Positions 24,160 to 36,268 of a stretch of DNA of 64,000 nt are shown here, one piece after another. Both the position numbers and the translations under genes were made by a program. Every line of letters begins with the position of its first letter. Position 1 is the first letter of the stretch. The stretch lies in the NCBI GenBank assembly GCA_033819885.1, contig JAQYUZ010000040.1, forward strand, positions 1 to 64,000. Reading direction: 5' to 3'. The stretch is from Microbotryomycetes sp. JL201. Lineage: Eukaryota; Basidiomycota; Microbotryomycetes. A model generated the notes under the pieces. The model saw nothing but the letters and a program-made list of their open reading frames with translations. It did no database searches and was not told the origin of the DNA.

Positions 24160-24977
24160 TCATGGCAACAAGACACGATTGCGTTTCATACTCAAAAAGC
24201 TCGTGACCCATGCCCACCATGCGGCCCAGCATTGCCGCAGTCGAGAGAGCCAAGTGTATCGCCGCCGACATCGCTGCTCCAGTGACGCTATCGTAAGTGC
24301 GAATGGACCAGCTTGCTTGCCGAATTGTGAGCGACACATCCAGCTGAGTCTGAGAGTGGATTTGGAGTCGGTCATAATCTCAAGTCCTCGCTGGCGTGGA
24401 CCAGAGACTGCTGCTACTCACTCTTTAATGTTATGGGGGTCCAGCGGCGGTGCATCCTTCTGCCGTCTACCCCGATATGTTGCCTGGAACGCGGTCCAAG
24501 GCGCAAAGATGAGTTGCTCGTGGTGAGTGGGTGCAGAGAACGAAAACTCGTAGGAGAGAACGCTTTCGCGCCTGCCGTCTGGGCGAGTTTTCGCGCGCTC
24601 GTTCTTTAGAACAAGAGTGAATATGTTCGGGTTCTTCTCTGAGCCCTTGTTTTCGCTCGCGACGAGGCTCAGCTCGAGCCCGAGCGCTTGATTGTCGATC
24701 TCGAGTCGTTGAAATGTTGCGCTCTGAGAAGCGAACCCAGCCCCTCCTAGTGCTGTAGTGTCTGCATGAAAGGACACGATGCCTTGTTGGCCGACAGCAA
24801 CGAGCGCACATGAGTGGACTCACCTAGCACGCCTTGGAATTGGCCTCGGTTGTGCGTGTCTGTGCGCCAGGACGAGCTCGACTTGCCGCCACGTACAGTA
24901 TCATTTACGGCAATGAATGCTGGCCACGGCTGTGTGCCGCCAAACAGGGCTTGTCTCGACTGAGTGAGTGACGACAT
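24160..24977 (-). CDS. CIA30: CIA30-domain protein (complex I assembly factor NDUFAF1-like)
   Basis: The start MSSLTQSRQALFGGTQPWP at 24977 leads to the CIA30 hallmark NDTVRGGKSSSSW and FQGVL, then after an intron LGGAGFASQSATFQRLEID, VLKNERAK and LIFAPWTAFQATYRGR. A further exon has LRLSWMCRSQFGKQAGPF, matching the FsFMaR...QaGPF block of the family. CIA30 proteins help assemble mitochondrial complex I, but cytosolic CIA30-fold paralogues exist and no clear mitochondrial presequence is seen, so the exact role is open. The 3' end at 24160 follows the open frame and could be shorter if another intron is used. It is divergent from cyclin L over about 217 bp. Confidence 0.82.
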
Positions 24978-25194
24978 TTGCGTCACGTGCGCTCGCAGCC
25001 CTGCGTTTGCCGATAATCTCGGAGCCGAGGCAGTCGATGGTGATAACTTAACACGCTCTGTGGCGCTTCGGAGGAACCTGCGGCGCAAAAGTGTACAGGA
25101 GGTGAGAGCCCAGCGGAAGAAGCTGAGTTGCGGCGCATTTCGTTTGGCGTCTCGGCAGTCGCGCATAACCGCGCTGGGTGCAGAGCACCCGCAG

Positions 25195-26434
25195 ATGGCG
25201 TCTCGACACTTGCTGAACCCGCTCGCGCGTGCAGATGAGCCGACGCCGTCCTCGCTTGACGGTGTCGGGTCCGAGCTCGAACGAGACTTGCGCGCACGTG
25301 AGTCACACGATCATGCTCAGGCAGAATGACCGTCATGTATGCTGAATTGCTCGCTCTACTCCTGGGACTCCCAAGTTGGCGCCTTGCTGATCCAGCAGGC
25401 GGGCATTATGCTGAAAGTGTATGCACACTGACAGCCCGGCCTGTCTATGACTGCGTCTGACTCGAACACATCCTTGACAGTCCTCAAGTTGTCATGGCTA
25501 CGGCACAAGTCTTGTTTCAACGATTCTGGTTCGTTACGTCTCTCAAGCACTTTGGCGTGCGCGTGAGCCGTCGATTCGAAAAAAAAACTCATCCATAGTT
25601 GTATTGACGCGCAAACACGAATGTAAAGGACATTGGAATGGGCGCGCTTTTCCTCGCCTCCAAGCTTGAAGAAAGTCCCATCCGTATGCGCGACCTGATC
25701 AACTGCTATGCGTACCTTGTCGCCCTCATCCAGCACTGCTCGCTCGCCAATGTGTCCCAATCCTCCAACGCAGCCGCCTCATTCCGCTCGTACGTACCAA
25801 TGGACTATTTTGCGACCGAGTTTTACGACATGAAGGACGCTGTGGTCATTGCCGAAATGCAAATTCTCAAGCGCCTCGGTTTTCAAACGCAGACAGGTTT
25901 GCCGTATGGCCACCTTGTCAATTATCTCCAAGTGCTCGAGCTCACCGACGACAGCGAACTCGTGCATCGCTGCTGGGCATGCGTCAACGACATGTGGGCC
26001 ACAGGGCGACGTGTGATGAAGCGTCCACGGTCGTGTACTGACGCTGAACCTTTTCTTCTTGCTGCATCAGGCTCCAGACGACAGCGCCTGCTCTGTTTCC
26101 ACAGTCGACACTGGCTGTTGCAGCGATTTATTTGGCCGCTCGCATGTCGTCTCATCCACTCGCACTACCCCTCGAACCTGTCCCCTGGTGGACTCTTTTC
26201 GACGCTCACGAAGCAGATGTGCTGCAGATCTGCGCTTCTTTGCTAAGCCTGTACCGGGACTGGGGTGCGGACAGGGCATGGTCGCCGACCGAACAGGCCA
26301 GCAGTTCCGTCTCGATACTAGTGTGGAAACGGGCTGCAGATCTGCCACTGGATAAACAAGTCGTGCGGGACCGGATAGTGGCGTTCGAACCTCAGGCCGG
26401 GGACAAGTCGCAGGCTATAGAAGGGAACAGCTGA
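25195..26434 (+). CDS. Cyclin L-type cyclin
   Basis: The start MASRHLLNPL is at 25195. After introns come the two cyclin boxes: AGIMLKV then PQVVMATAQVLFQRFWFVTSLKHFG, IGMGALFLASKLEESPIRMRDLINC, VVIAEMQILKRLGFQTQTG, ALFPQSTLAVAAIYLAA and WTLFDAHEADVLQICASLLSLY. The pattern (I-LKLPQVAMATGQVLFQRF and LASKIEE-P-RIRDVIN) is that of cyclin L/K, partners of Cdk11/Cdk12-type kinases in transcription and splicing. Unlike animal cyclin L there is no long RS-rich tail; the protein ends SQAIEGNS at 26434. The stop lies 40 bp from the stop of convergent TSR2. Confidence 0.88.
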
Positions 26435-26474
26435 TGTAGACGGTGCACTGGCCTGCAATGCAATCACACCACGC

Positions 26475-27167
26475 TCATCGCCTAGACGACTTTTTTGTGA
26501 CCAAAGTAAAGCCATCCTCGTCCACCGTAGGCTCGTGAGCCTGCCGTGTTGAATCCACGTCCATTTCGACGTCGCCTGCTGGGCCACGAGCGGCGAGTTC
26601 TGCATCCTCCATGTCGCTATTGCTGTCGTCATCATCGTCGTCGTCGTCGTCATCGTCTTCGTCGGCCTCGTCGCCAGGGGCCCGAGCGCATTGGGCCGCG
26701 AACGGCTGAGCGCCATCCTGCGCCTTCGCCTTGTCCGCGGCCGCCGCAAACTTCTCGAACAAGCCGGGCTGTTGTCTCTGGGCGTCAGTGGGCTGCGCGA
26801 GACGGGCCACGGCCTCGTTCCAGAGCGCGAGAAGGTCGCGTGCGACCGTCTGCTCGCTGCCGTCTTCGAGCGAGACATTGAATGCGTGCTCGACAACGTG
26901 CAAGAGCACGGACTCGATGTCGTCCGTGTCTGGGGTCGCAGTTGTGGTTGGCGTCGGCTGCTCGACATCCGTCGCGGTCGAATAAAACAGGTCGACCAAG
27001 TCTTCGGCCAAGTCGGTCACGCCCTGCCTGCCGCCCCAGTGGTGGCTCACGGCCAGGCGCAAAGCCGGCCACACGGCCAACAAGTTGAGTACACCTTTTG
27101 CAAACGTCGGTAGCACGGCGTCGGCGATGCTGCTCGGCGCAGCGGCAGCGGCCGACAGAGACGACAT
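26475..27167 (-). CDS. TSR2: Pre-rRNA processing protein Tsr2
   Basis: Single-exon 230-residue protein with start ATG at 27167 and TGA at 26475-26477. The WGG domain is at about residues 15-110, with FAKGVLNLLAVWPALRLAV and HHWGGRQGV. An acidic run of eleven Asp after DEADE follows, and the conserved end is DEDGFTLVTKKSSRR. Tsr2 is the chaperone (escortin) that carries Rps26 into the nucleus for 40S assembly; the acidic segment is typical. The Asp run is encoded by GAC/GAT triplets (about 26620-26660) and is a microsatellite prone to length change. Confidence 0.93.
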   Translation of the reverse strand: MSSLSAAAAAPSSIADAVLPTFAKGVLNLLAVWPALRLAVSHHWGGRQGVTDLAEDLVDLFYSTATDVEQPTPTTTATPDTDDIESVLLHVVEHAFNVSLEDGSEQTVARDLLALWNEAVARLAQPTDAQRQQPGLFEKFAAAADKAKAQDGAQPFAAQCARAPGDEADEDDDDDDDDDDDSNSDMEDAELAARGPAGDVEMDVDSTRQAHEPTVDEDGFTLVTKKSSRR

Positions 27168-27340
27168 TCGGTATCGAGGCAGCGGTCTTGTGTACTTTCA
27201 GAATTGGCTTGGATGACTCAGAGGTGGATGTCCAAGGAATCGTCCGAACAGGCTTGGTTTGGAGAGAGCAAGAGAGAAAGCTCACCCAAAATCAGCCGAA
27301 TGATCGTGATGGAAGGGGAATCCAAAATTGCAACAATCAA

Positions 27341-28719
27341 CTAGACGCCATTACTGATACCCTTTTGCATGGCGGCGCTGTCTGCTCCAGGTGGGCCTGC
27401 AAACAAGCGACACCTGTCGGCTGCTGCCTCTTGATCACAGACCGCCCCTGAGAGCTCCAGCATGACATCGTGCGTCCGCTTTCCGACGGCAACATGATCC
27501 TTCCAAAATGATGAGATCCGAAGATGTCGAACTTGCCGAATCTGGGAAACCGAGAGCAAAGTCAGCGCTGGGATGTAGTTCAGGCGAAAGAGACGACAAG
27601 CATCCTTCCGCGCGAAGCGTCATGCAGCGTCTCACCTCGCTCATGATTTCGCTGCCAGGCATCGTCTGCTTTGGCAGAGTACCTCGCGGCAGCCACTTGC
27701 GCAAGCCTGGCGTGTAGCTTGAACCCGATTCGCTTTCGCGGCGATGGGACAACCTGTCGCCATGTGCATCGGAAGCCTGTTTCAACACCGTTGGCGCCAA
27801 CGTTGGACCTGCTGACCATCCCGTCGAGCGGCGCACCGAGTCGCTCCGGTAGCGAGACCCAGCTGCATCGTCTTCATGCTTGCTGGATCGCGCGTTCGTA
27901 TTGTCTGATGAGCGTGATGAGCCAACGACTGCTGGTCGGCTGGGTCCGTCAGGCGGGTCCCGGTTGAGGCTTGGCCGGGCGGTATCGCCACTTGCCGACG
28001 CTCGCCGCGCACCACTTTCGATTCCGCCACTTGGCCACTGCTCGCGAGGCATTCTTTCTCTCGAGCGAGGCCTTTGGCGCATTGTCGACTGGTGTTCGGG
28101 TCGACGTGACTGAATTCGTTCAATCTCGGGTTCACGCGGCAGAGACAGTCCTGGGGACCGCGACCGCCGTCGATCGTAATAGCCTTTTTCATCGTAGCGA
28201 TCGTCGTACAGACGTCGCGTGCCAGGCGGCGAGCGGGGATACGAGTGGCTTAGCGGCCTCCGATCATTGTCTGATAGAATTTCGGTGAGAAGAGATGCGA
28301 AGGGAAAACATGTACGGAGCGTCGGGTGAGTAATCGTTGACTTCAAAATGCCTGCAGAGCCTACAGGATCTTGACAAAGGCGACTTACACTGGTAAGGTG
28401 GCGGAGAGCGCGACTGGCGCCGATCTGGCCCATACGGCGCCCTGTCATCATAGTCGAACCTGTCTGGCCTCCTTCTGTCATCATAGCGGTCGGTGTACCG
28501 AGATCTGCGGGGTGATGGCGACCTGCGTGTCGCAGGCGGACTGTGCGCGGATCGACGCGTCCCTGTAGGCGACAGCGGCCGTGAACGCGGCGGGCTAGAT
28601 GCCTGTGGGTTTATCCGGATACTACAAGGATTAGTTCTCGTCTACCCTGCGTGTAGATGCCAGAGCCGCGCAACAGCAACGCAGACAGATGAACTGACCC
28701 TGGACCGTGGTGCAGACAT
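27341..28719 (-). CDS. Arg/Ser-rich protein of unknown function
   Basis: The start MSAPRSR at 28719 and an intron of about 90 nt lead into ASSPPRSRPLSPTGTRRSA and SPSPRRSRYTDRYDDRRRP. A second exon continues with YDDRYDEKGYYDRRRSRSP and a long Arg/Ser/Pro/Asp-rich, disordered region without an RRM or other fold I recognise. A GTGAGA...CCCAG intron (about 27553-27637) joins EIMSE in phase to IRQVRHLRISSFWKDHVAVG, ending MQKGISNGV with TAG at 27341-27343. RS content suggests a link to splicing, but this is inference. An alternative frame over 27580-27819 is also open, so the internal structure is uncertain. Confidence 0.55.
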
Positions 28720-28853
28720 GGTCGTCGTGGGGCTGTCCACAGAGTTTTCGCACGAGTTGCCCAAAAAGCAAAGCTGAGGAAACAGACGTAGTTGGTGTGG
28801 GCAAGGCAAAACCGCTCCAGAGGCCAACGACCTGCCACGACGTTGCATGTCAA

Positions 28854-30084
28854 ATGCTGAGCAGTATCAGGAGGCCTCATGTCCCTACACAATACTTGCG
28901 CAATGCTGCTTGTACCTCACTTGTCATGGGTGGACATGCCAGGTCACGTGCCCTGTCTTCGCTCGACGCCTCGTTCGAGCCTCTCGCTGGGACAACAGCG
29001 GGCAGCAGCATCCCGTGGCTCTTTATCGCTCAACTCGCTCTTGGACTGCCGACCATCTTGTGGACGTACAAGGTGATGGCACCTAAGGTCTCAGGATGAC
29101 CGCCTGACCTGACTCGTTCCTTACGCTCAGTGCGCCGTGCTAGTCATGTTTCAAAGGAAGATAATGTACCTCCCATATGTGCCACTCGGCAGTCGCAAGC
29201 AGACACTGGATGAGCTCTCGCAGTCTCCGCACGCGAGCACGGAGCTTGCCAAGCTCGTTTGCCACCAAATCGCAACGCCGTCACCGGCGCCGACGCGGTG
29301 GCTGCGCAGACCAGTCGAGCTTCAAGGGTTGCGAGTGGCACATGAGGCTCTAGGCGACCGTGAACCTCAAGCCGTCATCGTCTATCTGCAGGGCAATGCT
29401 GGAACACCGCTCCTTCGGCTTCCCCTCTTTCGTCGCCTACTTTTAAATGCACAAAAAGAACAAGGTCTTGGCCACGGGTCGAAGTCCGTCATACTTGCGT
29501 TCGCACCACGTTCATACTGGCTTTCGACCCGCGCCACGCCAACTGAGACTAGCATTCTCGAAGACTACAGCGCTGCCATTAAATATGCGCGTGACAGATA
29601 CCCCAATGCCCATATCACCTTGTATGGACATAGTCTCGGTGGTGCAGCAGCCATCAGACTCGTGCTGAGCCGCGTTGACATCAAGCATAGTGTCGGATCT
29701 CTTATTATCGAGAATCCTCTCCCCTCGATTCCATACATGGTCCGAGCTCTCTACCCTCAAAAATGGCTACCTTATCATTACCTCGGAGGATTTGCATTTG
29801 ATCGGTGGGACGCCAGAGGCGAGTTGGCTGCCTACAACAACAGCGACCTGCCCCCAGCTTTGTGGATTCGCAGTGGCAAGGACGAGATCATTCCGACATG
29901 GAATGGCGATCCAGTGCTAAGCATGTTCAAGGACTGGCAACGATGCTCCAGACCCGCCGACGCATCGGCATGGCTCGACATCCCTGACGCATTACATGAC
30001 ACTGCATTTTTATCAAGATCATGGAACGATCGACTTGCCCACTTTCTCAACATTGTCTCGAGCCAGGACCGCCGAACCGAATAG
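28854..30084 (+). CDS. Alpha/beta hydrolase with N-terminal membrane anchor
   Basis: The first exon starts at 28854 (MLSSIRRPHVPTQY) and carries a hydrophobic span IPWLFIAQLALGLPTILW. An intron (about 29071-29130) joins TYK to CAVLVMFQRKIMYLPYVPLG. The catalytic fold shows the oxyanion region VIVYLQGNAGTPLLR, the nucleophile elbow LYGHSLGGAAAI, an Asp in RSGKDEIIP and a His in ALHDTAF, so the Ser-Asp-His triad is complete. The WTYKC-LVLFQRKIIY-like junction is typical of a fungal membrane-anchored serine hydrolase family related to Bem46/ABHD13; the substrate is unknown. It ends SSQDRRTE at 30084. Confidence 0.8.
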
Positions 30085-30178
30085 ATGTCTCAGATTTCGA
30101 CAACGTCATAGGGCGGCGACCTCTCACGTGCGTAGGCAACGTCCTTGTCCTTCTCTGACAGACACACAAATTGGAGAG

Positions 30179-30878
30179 ATGATAGCACGACCCCAAGCAG
30201 TCCGACCATGCTCGATTGCCGGCATGATGGGCACCTATGACACACACGCAGCATCGGCCGATGAAGGTCAGCAACAAGGGCAAAAGGCAGTGAATGCGCA
30301 ACGACAGAAAGATCGTCCGAGTGACAAAGTCGATGATGTGACCGGGCTCACGGAACAGCAATCACGGTCCGACTATAGAATCTGCGCGTCCAAAGTGAAG
30401 ATGGAACATTCGAGCGAAATCGACGAGGTTGCGCTAGAGGAATTCGAGTCAATCCTCCGATTGTCGAGCTCATCCTCGACCACCGCCGGCCCCACATCTC
30501 CTAGGCGTAGTGCGAGCCGAAGCAGTCGAACGTCCGCCAGCAGCCGTCCGCTCGACATGGGCCGGACGCCATCGACGAAACTGCATCGCCGACGCAGCTC
30601 GAGCATTGTCTTGATAACACGAACTGTCGATGGCGCGCTTGTCACATGTACGCGTGCCTCCTTGCCGCTACCACCATTATTGTGAGCTCACGCGCGTCCT
30701 TATTGCAGACTCGCCGCCGTCCCGGGCCTTGACTCGCAATCCTTTCGTTCGCACGGCGACGAATCAGCGACCTAACATACAATCTACCCTCGAAGACAAA
30801 TCGCATTCCAACTTGCTCGGCTCTCGGTCGCTGTCGCCGCTCGAACAGGCATCAAGCAAGATTTCGAGACACGGTTGA
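30179..30878 (+). CDS. Small Ser-rich hypothetical protein
   Basis: Not recognised. The ATG at 30179 (MIARPQAVRPCS) opens a polar, Gln/Ser/Arg-rich protein with SEIDEVALEEFESILRLSSS and a long Ser/Arg tract (PRRSASRSSRTSASSRP). A GTACGC...TTGCAG intron (about 30649-30708) joins DGALVT to YSPPSRALTRNP, ending QASSKISRHG at 30878. No domain is seen. The reading frame and splice are coherent, but expression and start are unproven. Confidence 0.45.
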
Positions 30879-31145
30879 GCAATCACACCTGCTCGAGCTC
30901 TGCTTATGGACCACTGCTTCTCGACAAATGCTCAAAGCTGTTGTTATAGAAGTTCTTGTGCTCCACTCCTCATTGTTGTTGTGAATATAATCGCTTTTGC
31001 TCCTCCTGCGAGTACAAGATTGCTGCCTCTTGAGTTGGACACGGCTAGACGAGACGAGCTTCGAAGGCTTCTGAGGCATTGCTCGATCTATCTTACATCC
31101 TCAATAATCTGAAGACTACTGGTGAACAATCCAAGCTTTATTAAA

Positions 31146-34100
31146 TCACAACTCGACGGTGTCGATCCGCGTACCGGGCGCTATGCGTGCGCGCGCGGCA
31201 CCAGCCCTTCTCTGGTGACTCAACGCCCGCTCAACATCTTCGTTCAACTCTCCGTAGAATGAATACGCCGCGAAATCGTCATCATCGCCAGGCTCGCCGT
31301 CAGCACGGCTACCCTGCCCGTTCGTCATCGAGTTTGAACCTGCACGAACCCGATATCCAGACAACGGTCGGCCCGTCTTGGCATCGATTTCGCCGGCGTA
31401 ATGGTCAACAAACGACTGTCGCACGAAAGAGCATGTTAGCGGAATCAATTCCATCGCGTCCCTTCCGATGAACTGACCGAGTTGGGTCTTCGATTGGCCT
31501 CCGAGTGCAACTGCTTCATCATGCGGTAAACCTCAAGGAAGTAGGCTCGCAATGCATCGAGGAAACGACTTGTCTGTCGATGTCTGGAAGACGCGCAGAA
31601 CGCAATAGAATCATCCTGAGTGACAGTCCGCGAGTCAGCATGCAATCCACCAATGCGCAATCCGGGTTCAGTCACTTTGATGATGTAGCCAATGCCGAAA
31701 CCAGATGCTGCTGTCGGTCCGAAGCCAAACAGCCGGAGTGCTGGGTTGCCGCAGTTACTCGTGGACAAAGTAGACTCGTTCAAGGTAGCGTAGCCTGCGT
31801 CTGTAAATAATGCAGGTGTGCCGCTCGTCGGATGCAAGTCGGACTCGTCAGAATCAGAGTCGGGCGACGAGGTACCGTTGGCTTTCCTGGCTGCCTCTTT
31901 TGCGTCGTGCTGCTGCTGCTGGGCCAAACAGTACATGGCGTACAGCACACGGTCTTGACCGAGACCCTTCGAGCAGTTCTTGGTCAATTCTGTGTGAGCT
32001 TTGCAAGCAATGCGAAGAGCGTTAATCTTGTCGCGAGGTGCAGCGTCCGAGCAAAAAGTCTTGACGAATTGAACGCATCTACGCGTGCTGCTTGTCAGCG
32101 AGGTGCAGGGCCGTGACAGTTTTGTTCTCGCTCACTCTGGAGTAACGGTGCGAATGGCCTCTGTGCGACCGTGCAGGAACGCTTTCGTCATAGCTGGCTC
32201 GTACGTCGACTCTACCCTTCCGTACAAGGAAAAGTAGGCGGCCTGATAGGCCATTTGCACAAACGCATCGGGTGAGAAACCATGTTCTGCAGGATTTCAA
32301 GTCAACAACAAGGGCTGGAATTGCGACCGGAAACGATTACTTACGCGTGATTGCATTTTTGCCGTAAACGTCAAATTCTAGCGCCATGGCCTCGTTTGAG
32401 CAGATCAGGTCACTCAGGCGAGTCTCGGCGAAGCGCTGTATAAACAAAGTCATTGTTCCGGATTCTTTGTGAAGGAAGTGTTTCATCGTGTACGAACCAC
32501 CGCCACCTTCAACTCTGGTGTCATGACCCATTCGAGTTTTTTGGGATCCTGCGCGCGTAAGCTTGTAAGCGAGCACATTCGTGAGCACAGCCCAATCGAG
32601 GTGCTTGCCGTGTCCACGTCCTCGGGCTCCTCCTCCTCTTCACTCGAACCGGCCTTTTTGCCGGCACCTTTAGCCCATGGAGAAGGCTTTGCCTTGAAGA
32701 GCGTGGTCGACGCCGAGTTGATCGACTTGGCAAACCGTAGAATCAACTCGGTATAGACGTCCGCGACGAATCTACCACGGGACGCGTCAAACTTCAGGGT
32801 TTGAGGCACACTTTGCGTTCTTCTCACCTCAAGACGGTGTGTCCATCAACGCCCGAGTGCTCAAAATTGACACCAGCTGAGCCATTGGCTGCGACGATAA
32901 TTTGCAACTGAAGCCCTCCTTCTCAGCTTTTGACCAGCAGCATTCGGTCGCGAATTCTCGCACCTTATCGTAGTACCTGTTTGTGCATGTGCCGACCTGC
33001 ACACCCTTTTCGAGTTTGTATGTGCCGCAAAGCATGTTGCTGCACATCTCGCTCGCACTCTCTGGGGTAGTATCGTCCAAACACACGACAAACAGTGCCT
33101 TGTCGAGCACGTCGAGACACATGGCGTTGCCGGGGTCCTTCATCAACGTCTCACGGTGACCGGCCCAGATTCCGCGCCGCTCTGTCGATAGCACACCGAG
33201 GGCCGATTGTGCGACTTGGTTGATCGGAGTCCGGTTGGCGTCCGCGAGAATCGCCGTCAAATTTTGCAGCAAGGCGCGCTCAGTCAGCAGTGGTCGGTTT
33301 TTGGAGTCGAGCACCTGTCAAGGATAAATCAGGACTTGGCAAGCCTGAAAGGCGGAGGATTGGACACACATCAAACCAATAGAATTGTCCACGAGCCATG
33401 ACGACAATGTGCCTTGACTCTGGATCGACCTGCATCTTGCAACCAGTCCTGTCGGACATGCAACGTTAACAACGGATTTTCTAGGCCAGCAAGCTGTGCC
33501 CACTTCGTCGGAATCCGGGCAGTGCCGAACAGTTTCGAGTATTGACTCATGTCGACTGAGCAGTGTCCGACGGGCAAGATTCAGCTGCTAGCCTGCGATT
33601 AAAACGAAGCGGAGCTTACGCGGAGTTCCACGGAAGGTGTCTGGTTCGAGCTGTCCAGTCCGGAAGTCGTGCACGAATCCAAGACTAGCGAGGATGAGCG
33701 AGGTTGCACGCATAAGCTGGTTGCCTCGTGCTGGCGTCGGGTCATCTCTGGGAGCGAGAGGGAGCCGGTTAGTATCACGCCCTCTCACACTCGCCGCAAG
33801 ACTTGCTCGAGGATAAAGAATGGGTTGAGTGACAGGACGACTGATTCCGTGTGCGACAGATATGATTCCGTCCACCATTCTTCGATGAAGCTAGCGCGCG
33901 TCTGTGCATAGTCGACGAGCGCCTTGTGCAGCTCTGGTCCTTCGTTTTCGAGAAAGTCTTGGACGACCTTCTTCGTGCGCGAATGCTCATGCGGAGACTG
34001 TTTATGACAGATGGATCAGACGTCAGTATCCTTGACGTGCGAGCACAGAGAAGAGTGCGCTGCCCCGTCCGATTCCGACGGCTCGGGTCGTTTGGCGTCG

Positions 34101-34569
34101 GTCAGCCCGAGCAAAAAAAGACGGGGCGGGGATATTTTTCGAGAACGGCAAGCAGGCTGCTCGCACAGTGGCGCGCCTGCCTTGTCAATTGATCGTGCGG
34201 TTGCGCATGCTGGATGTGCCGCTGGTTTCTTTGTCGAGAGTCTGGGCTGCGCGCGGCGGCAGGGGCTCGAGTGTCGTCATGCCCGCGCGGAACAAAATCA
34301 AGTGGACACTGACCTGTAGGCCTTCAAGTGCGCGCAAGTAGCGCTTTAACGTGTCTTCAAGAGGTGGGATTGGCAACTTTGGCAGCTTGTCCTGGTATGC
34401 GAGCGTGCGCCCTGGCAACGCAGGAGCGCTCGTCGTCAGCCGAGCGGAGAACGAACATGTGAGCGCGAAACGACTGACCAGGCACGCTGACAGGTCCATC
34501 GACGTGAGGTCCATCCACAACTTGGCCAGGCTTGGCTTCGAGCTGGACAGGCGCCTTGTCGCCAGACAT
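31146..34569 (-). CDS. Carnitine O-acetyltransferase family
   Basis: Choline/carnitine acyltransferase fold. The start MSGDKAPVQLEAKPG at 34569 precedes an intron (GTCAGT donor, phase 1), then RTLAYQDKLPKLPIPPLEDT and LKRYLRALEGLQ. Later exons give SQYSKLFGTARIP, LVARGQFYWFDV-like MARGQFYWFDV, NRPLLTERALLQNLTAIL, GIWAGHRETLM and KALFVVCLDDT. The catalytic motif is NFEHSGVDGHTVL (about 32828-32867), and substrate-site blocks are PDAFVQMAYQAAYF and STSNCGNPALRLFGFGP. The enzyme moves acetyl units between CoA and carnitine for export from peroxisomes or into mitochondria. It ends IDTVEL with TGA at 31146-31148, so no PTS1 tripeptide is present, and AATAAA follows the stop. About ten introns are inferred. 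Confidence 0.9.
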
Positions 34570-34795
34570 TGTGTGCGCCGGAGGACAGGGAGTGCGAGGG
34601 AGCCCCACCACCAACTCCCGAGACCCGGGGGGCGCGAGTTTTCCGCGGTGTCGGAACTCGTCGGAGGTTGCGCAACCGTGCACAGTGGCAAAATCGTCCA
34701 AAACGTAGTTACAAGCAAATCAATCCGGTCACAATATCCTAGCCTCGAAGCCCAAGAAGGGAAACACCGCTACATGATTTATCGAGTCGCGCCAC

Positions 34796-36044
34796 TCACT
34801 TCCGGCTCCTGCCTTGCTGCAGCAACAGCACTTGCACGATCCTCGTAAACAAGTTGATAATGTCCAGAATCATCGATACGCTCTGTCGCACCGGGTCACG
34901 ACGCACGACGCCACGCTCCGCCAGCTGTGCCGTCTTGAGCACGCGCTGTACGTCAAACAGTATCATGCCGGAGAACAACGCAACGCCGCCGTACGCCGTA
35001 ACATTCTCAATCATTGACAAGCTGCGCAAGCTCATGCGAGGCATGACGAGCGGCGCGAGCGACGCGCAAATCAAGACGCCCAAGCCGGCCATCAAAGGAC
35101 CACCAAGCCACAGAAACTAGAGTTTGCGATGAGCGTCAACCTTTTGATGGACGTCGCTCCATGTTTGCACGCTATCACTCACCTGTTCCGACTTTGCGGT
35201 GGCACCAACGTAACTCAAGCCCGCCACGGCACCGACAGTATACAGTCCGGCTCGACTGAGCACGGCTGGGTTCAGGAAAAACATGGGAGAGAGAGTTGCA
35301 CCTGATAAAAATCAGCCTTTGCGTCAATCTCCTGAGATGATCGACGCTGTGGCGTTACTGTCAACTCACCTTGAACGGCAGAGAACAACGCCCAAGCGGC
35401 AGTATGCGCCGGTCCAGGTTCAGTGTTGTATACAGCCATCATCGATCCAATGCCGCAAGCGACGCCACCAATCATGACCACCCATGGATTTGCCGACATG
35501 AGCCTTACGGCGAAGCCGCTCGCGTGGAGGCCGCGGGCTGTCAAAGCCGTAATGGCGAGGCCGGCTCCGGTCCATTTGAACGTGTCATTGAGGTACGAGC
35601 TCTCGTATGGTGACAGCGAGTCTCTAGTCTCGCGATTCAAGCCGAGGTGCAGACCGACGGCGGCGACGGCGGCGATACCGACGCGCGTGGCGACTGATGT
35701 CCAGTCGACAGGCGCGCTTTGACCTGGCAAAGTCGACGTTGCAACGTTGCGAGAGGACGCGGTCGGCTTGAACTTTGAGCGCAGCTGCTGCGTCAGCCTT
35801 TCACAACGACAGGGGCAATGTTAGCAACGTTAAAGAGAAGGGTCAGAGCATGTATTGGGAAGATTCACCTAGAGCCAAATAGCGTTTTCAACGGCGTGCC
35901 GGCCGATGTGGACGCGAAGCGGGTTCGGCTCGGCGCAGATGCGGCGGCGGCAAATTGCAAGAGCGGCGTCGGATGCACATGGTGCACGGCAGACGGGCGA
36001 ACAAATCGGGTTGTGCGAGGCACAGCCGAGCGCAGCGATTGCAT
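34796..36044 (-). CDS. GHITM/MICS1-like mitochondrial inner membrane protein (Bax inhibitor-1 fold)
   Basis: The start MQSLRSAVPRTTRFVRPS at 36044 is an Arg/Ser-rich, Asp-poor presequence typical of mitochondrial import. Then come the family landmark GLHLGLNRETRDSLSPYE and LNDTFKWTGAGLAITAL, several hydrophobic spans (PWVVMIGGVACGIGSMMAV, AAWALFSAVQGE), and the last exon with MIENVTAYGGVALFSGMIL, DVQRVLKTAQLAERG and SMILDIINLFTRIVQVLL. The animal relative GHITM/TMBIM5 shapes cristae and acts in mitochondrial cation exchange; the fungal role is inferred. It ends QQGRSRK at 34796. Confidence 0.88.
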
Positions 36045-36268
36045 GATGGCTGTGGTAAGAGAGAGATTGTCGAGAGAGCGGCGATGACGCAGCCGTTCGG
36101 CTGGATTCATTCGTCTCCATTTTCAGCAAGACGCACTCTGTACGAGAACAATGGAGCATACACACAACGCATGATAATATGAGCGGATCGGACGCAACAA
36201 CCTCATCTCGTCATTTTTGCCTTTTTCGCCACCTCGTCTGCCACACTGATGTCATATCTGCTCGAGAT

